A DNA stretch of 64,000 nt from Cymbidium sinense. Its lineage: Eukaryota; Streptophyta; Magnoliopsida; Asparagales; Orchidaceae. Location of the stretch: positions 139,848,040 to 139,912,039 of the forward strand of contig CM038214.1 of assembly GCA_021442155.1 (NCBI GenBank). The letters run 5' to 3'. Position 1 is the stretch's first letter. Each line of letters starts with the position of its first letter. Below the pieces are notes generated by a model. That model was not told the origin of the DNA. It saw only the letters and a program-made list of their open reading frames with translations, and did no database searches. The position numbers and the translations under genes were made by a program. Shown here one piece after another: positions 60,590 to 64,000 of this stretch.

Positions 60590-60860
60590 GGATCTAGTAG
60601 GTCAGGCCCAGTTTTTTAGATTAGCAAGTGGCCCAGGGCCCAGGCTCATGTGGGTGGGCCCAGGCCCAGCCCAGGGGCCTAGGGCTCTTTGGGGCCTAGG
60701 TCTTGCTCAGGTCACTTAGTGGGCTCAGGGGCTCTGTAGTCTTTTGAGCCCAGTGGTCCAGTGGGTTTGTGGCCTGTATAGGCTCAGGGTCAGCCCAGGC
60801 CTGTGGCCCAGCTGTGCCTAGTGGGCTCTGGGTGGCCTAGGGTTTTGGTGGGGCTCAGTT
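60590..60860 (+). other. CCCAGG/GGCCCAGG-rich patch
   Basis: About 270 bases of GGCCCAGGGCCCAGGCTC, GGGGCCTAGG and GTGGCCCAGC words between C-poor filler on both sides, ending just before an anchor remnant (TTTAAAAATAAAACCCAGG, about 60880). This is the most C-rich stretch of the window. Confidence 0.6.
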
Positions 60861-61676
60861 AGTTTAGGTTTAGATCTTTAAAAATAAAACCCAGGTAGGT
60901 TTATTTATTTAGTTTAATTTATAATATTATTAGCATTTTTATAGTTTATTTATTTTATCTATTTATATTAGTGTGGTTTTTAGTTTATTTTTAGGGTTTA
61001 GTTTTGTTTATTTTTAGTTTATTTATTTTATTTTATTTAAAATTTATTTTTTATTTTAGAAGTTTTATTTATTTTTAGGTTTTAGGTTTAAGGTTTATTT
61101 TGTTTATTTTGGTATTTAGGTTTGTTTATTTTATTTATTTAGTTTAGTTTTATTTTTATAGGTTTTAGTTTTATTTATTTTAGTTTATTTTAGTTATTAT
61201 TATTTATCTTTTTTTTTTTTTTAGTTTTAGGATTTAGGTTTTATTTTTATATTTTATTTTTTATTTTTAGGTTTAGGTTTTATTTAGTTTTATTTTTTAT
61301 TATTTTTAGGTTTTATTTTATTTATTTATTTTATTTTATTTAGGTTTATTTAATTTTAGTTTAGTTATTATATTTTTAGGTTTAGGTTTAGGTTTAGGTT
61401 CAGGTTTTATTGTAGTTTTTTATTTTAGCTTATTTTATTTTGGTTATGGTTTTTTTTAGGTTTTATTTAGTTTAGGTTTAGGTATTTAGGATTTCAAGGT
61501 TTAAGGTCTAGGGTTTAGAGTTAAGGGTTTTTTAGGGTTTAGAGTTTAGGGTTAAGGGTTTAAGGTTGTAGGTTTTAGGGTTTAGGGTTTAGGGTTTAGG
61601 GTATTTGGGGTTTAGGGTTTATGGTTTAGGTTTTAGGTTTAGGGTTTAGGTTTTAGTTTATTGTTTAGGGTTTTAG

Positions 61677-61765
61677 TTTTTTTTTAATAGAGAACAAATT
61701 CAGATTCAACATTTCTTCTTTTAGATTTGATCAACTATGTAACAAACCAAGGAAGTGATGTAATC
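61677..61765 (-). pseudogene. GRP fragment, copy 19 (3' UTR end, truncated at the satellite edge)
   Basis: The A-run, AGAGAACAAATTCAGATTC, AACATTTCTTCTTTTAGATT and AACTATGTAACAAACCAAG are clear. A deletion then leads to GAAGTGATG, after which unrelated DNA begins at about 61766. The satellite therefore ends inside a GRP 3' UTR. Confidence 0.85.
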
Positions 61766-63639
61766 AAATGATCTCCTTGGGGTTAGCTCAAGCCTCGTGT
61801 TCTTGGGATATCCATACTATGTACCCATCACCACTCAATTTTATAAATCAACACATGATTAGAAGAAAGAGAACTCAACATTCATACAATTATCCTATAA
61901 GCACATGCATTTCTTATGTATTTATAACTAGCATCATAACACATATTATTATTCATTTATAAGGTTTTGAAAAATACATTTGGATTTAATAATGATAATA
62001 GCCATGCATGTATTAAATTAAATTAACACATACAAACTTACATAAAGGAAATCAATTTTATGAAAAGATGGCTGCATGAATTCGAATGATATACCAAATT
62101 TAACATGATTGAAAAGAGGACAATCAAATATAAGCATGTGATTCATTCAACCAAACTAGTTCTTAAGGACAATCAAATCAAATAAGATTATGTAAAGCAA
62201 ACTAAAGATTCTTTATTAATTAAGTATGGATTTGATTTGATTTAAAGAGGAGAAGAGAAATCATCACTTGTTGTTTTAAACCTATTCCCACATTAGTAAT
62301 TTGATTTAATTTAAAGAAATGTAATTAAGTTAATTTTATGGGTTAGTTAAGTTGAACCCTTAATTAGATGAATTAATTACCCTTGCCTATGTCACCTTAA
62401 AGTAATTATCTAAATAATTATGAGCCAACATGAAATGCATGGAAAATAAACTTGCAATGATCCTAGAAAATAAAAGGGGCCTAATGCAATTAGCTCATGA
62501 TTAATAGTTAATTAGATTAAGGAACTTAATTAATTACTCCAATGGTTTTCCCATACATGGGGACCAACCATAATATCATTAAACTCTTTTAGGTGCGTGA
62601 TCTAATATATCACGAGTGAGGGATAATGGAGTCTGTCCGCCATTGCTCACTTGATCCGAGCTTACCAAAGCTTGGATCAACTCCAAAAGGATCCCACACC
62701 TTCACGACATCGATCAGAGGGATCCAACAGTCAAGATCACATGATATGCAAGTTTTCTTCAAAAAGCTCCAACCCATTTTGCCTAAAGATCAGTTTTGAA
62801 AGCATACCTCCCTAGAGCTCAAGAATAGCGGTTTAAATGATTGAGGAAGCTTCATCTAGTAGAGACGAAGCCCTATTGAGCAGCAATTGGATCAATTCCT
62901 CAATGTTCGCTCAGAAGGCTATGAATTGACAATTTGGAGCTAAACTTTGATTGAAGTCCCACCTCCGGTGCTTGGGAAGCATGGGAGATGATTTTTTTTC
63001 TTTTTCAATGAGGCCTATGGAAGGTGCGTGCAAAGTTAATTTGAGTTTGATGGAGAAATGTGGAAGTTGGGTTGGAAATGGGTGTGTCCTATTTCACGAT
63101 GGACGGGAATGGCATTTTTCGATCAAGGAATGAGCTTGGGAGCTTAAGAAATGGCTCTAGCAGTTCATCTTGGGTAGCTAGGGCTCTGACAAATGATTTT
63201 TGTGTGTGTTTGAGTGGAAATGGGGTGTATACCCCCTTCATCTTGATCGGATGGTGGGATCAGTTTTGGCTTCAAGTGGTTGTCCGGCCATCTCAGGGAG
63301 CCGTGGGTGGCAGGGAAGAGGTGAGTTGGCTCAGCTTGGTTGGTTGAAGGTGTGGAGGTAGATGCCAAGGAGGATGGGTGTATGGGTTTCAAATGCTCTA
63401 ATGGGGTGAGGTGATTTTACCTCCCATGGGTCATGGCCCACCCAACCACCCCATGGGTCAGGATGGGTAGTGTCCTAGGTACCTAGGTGGACCATTGGGA
63501 GAGTACCAAGTGGGAAAGGAATGAAATTTACCACTTACATAAGTGATTTATCTCATGTGATGCCCTTGACCCAATAAAGATAAAATGATCATTTGGCATT
63601 AGATTTGATTTGGGCGGATTCTAAATGAGCCAAAAGTGG
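61766..63639. other. Low-copy-looking DNA, no gene identified
   Basis: Balanced base composition without satellite words. AT-rich at 61850-62560; from 62590 to 63450 it is richer in G and C with sequence such as GGAGTCTGTCCGCCATTGCTC and CCACCTCCGGTGCTTGGG, which could belong to a retroelement LTR or untranslated region, but I see no LTR pair, primer-binding site or domain. Short frames at 62951-63133 and 63060-63347 overlap in different phases and resemble nothing I know. No RNA gene recognised. Confidence 0.6.
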
Positions 63640-64000
63640 GCTAGCCTAAATTTCAAGTAATTGGAGTTGATTTGGTTAGGTTTGCTCAATTTGACTCATT
63701 TAGGTCAAATTGGGTTAGGTTGGGTCAAGTTGACCAATGGGCAAATTAGGTCAAATCAAGAGTTAGGTCAAGTATATATGATCATTTGGGATGTTTTGGT
63801 TCAATTGGTTTGGTTTAGTTTGGCTTAGATTTGATTTTGGCTCATTTGAATTCATTTAGGTCAAATGGGTTTAGTTGACCAATTTGACAAAATTGACCAA
63901 ATTGGCTTGGGTTGGGTGTTGGTTTGGGTTTAGTTGACCAAGTGAAGATGATTGTAGGCTTTGGTTTCATTTAATTTGTATTTGGTTCTGATTTAGGCCA
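63640..64000. repeat. Degenerate GGTCAA/TTGACC/TTGGGT simple repeat
   Basis: Words such as GGTCAAATTGGG, GGGTCAAGTTGACC, TTTAGGTCAAAT and GGCTTGGGTTGGG recur without a fixed period up to the window end. Similar cryptically simple DNA is common between plant genes. No coding potential seen. Confidence 0.6.

Larger units (their letters stand above)
52437..61765 (+). repeat. TTTAGGG-type array, right part, more AT-rich
   Basis: The array resumes after the LINE with an anchor at 52443-52470 and continues to the end of the satellite. TTTATTTTAG filler dominates; TTTAGGG-rich tracts are shorter (52515-52620, 59070-59160, 61500-61680). Anchors or remnants occur near 54035, 54970, 57655, 59162, 60000 and 60880, giving intervals of about 0.9-2.7 kb. 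Some stretches (56590-57640, 60590-60860) contain unusual C-rich words. GRP copies 16-19 are embedded. Confidence 0.88.

Noticed and set aside
63060..63392. Frames at 63060-63347 (+) and 63165-63392 (-) as genes.
   Set aside because: They overlap on opposite strands, have no recognisable domain, and sit in sequence without other gene features.

Overview
The window looks like plant nuclear heterochromatin with no intact gene. Four things point to a land plant, probably a flowering plant: the telomere-type word TTTAGGG/CCCTAAA, plant-type LINEs that carry an RNase H domain, a Ty3/gypsy pol remnant, and fragments of a plant glycine-rich RNA-binding protein (GRP) gene. I cannot name the species.

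Layout. 1-4017: 5' part of a decayed LINE on the minus strand (ORF1, endonuclease, reverse transcriptase). 4018-11609: degenerate TTTAGGG-type array. 11610-11709: exactly 100 N, a scaffold gap. 11710-22424: a different satellite built from TATA/GTAT/ACTA words, interrupted by a minus-strand gypsy pol remnant at 14166-16076. 22425-27980: the telomere-like array again, now in CCCTAAA orientation. About 27980: the polarity flips back to TTTAGGG. 27981-49066: TTTAGGG array. 49067-52436: 3' part of a LINE on the minus strand with its A-rich end. 52437-61765: TTTAGGG array. 61766-64000: ordinary low-copy-looking DNA with no convincing gene.

The main result is that the telomere-like DNA is a composite higher-order satellite. 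It is made of TTTAGGG tracts, C-poor TTTATTTTAG/TTTAGG filler, a short recurring anchor (TTTTTTAAATTAAGTAAAC and variants), and about 19 copies or remnants of one fragment of a GRP gene: the last ~85-95 codons plus the 3' UTR, ending in an A-run. Every copy keeps the same orientation relative to the telomere word and, where complete, the same two junctions. They are therefore copies of one founding insertion spread with the satellite. Copies are + in the CCCTAAA block and - in the TTTAGGG blocks, so the flip near 27980 places sense and antisense GRP sequence on one strand. A second captured gene fragment, ribosomal protein P0 (46899-47213), occurs once and is still open.

The long hydrophobic or Val/Met/Gly-rich open frames here are composition artefacts or wrong-frame readings of the GRP fragments. 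They are not annotated as genes.
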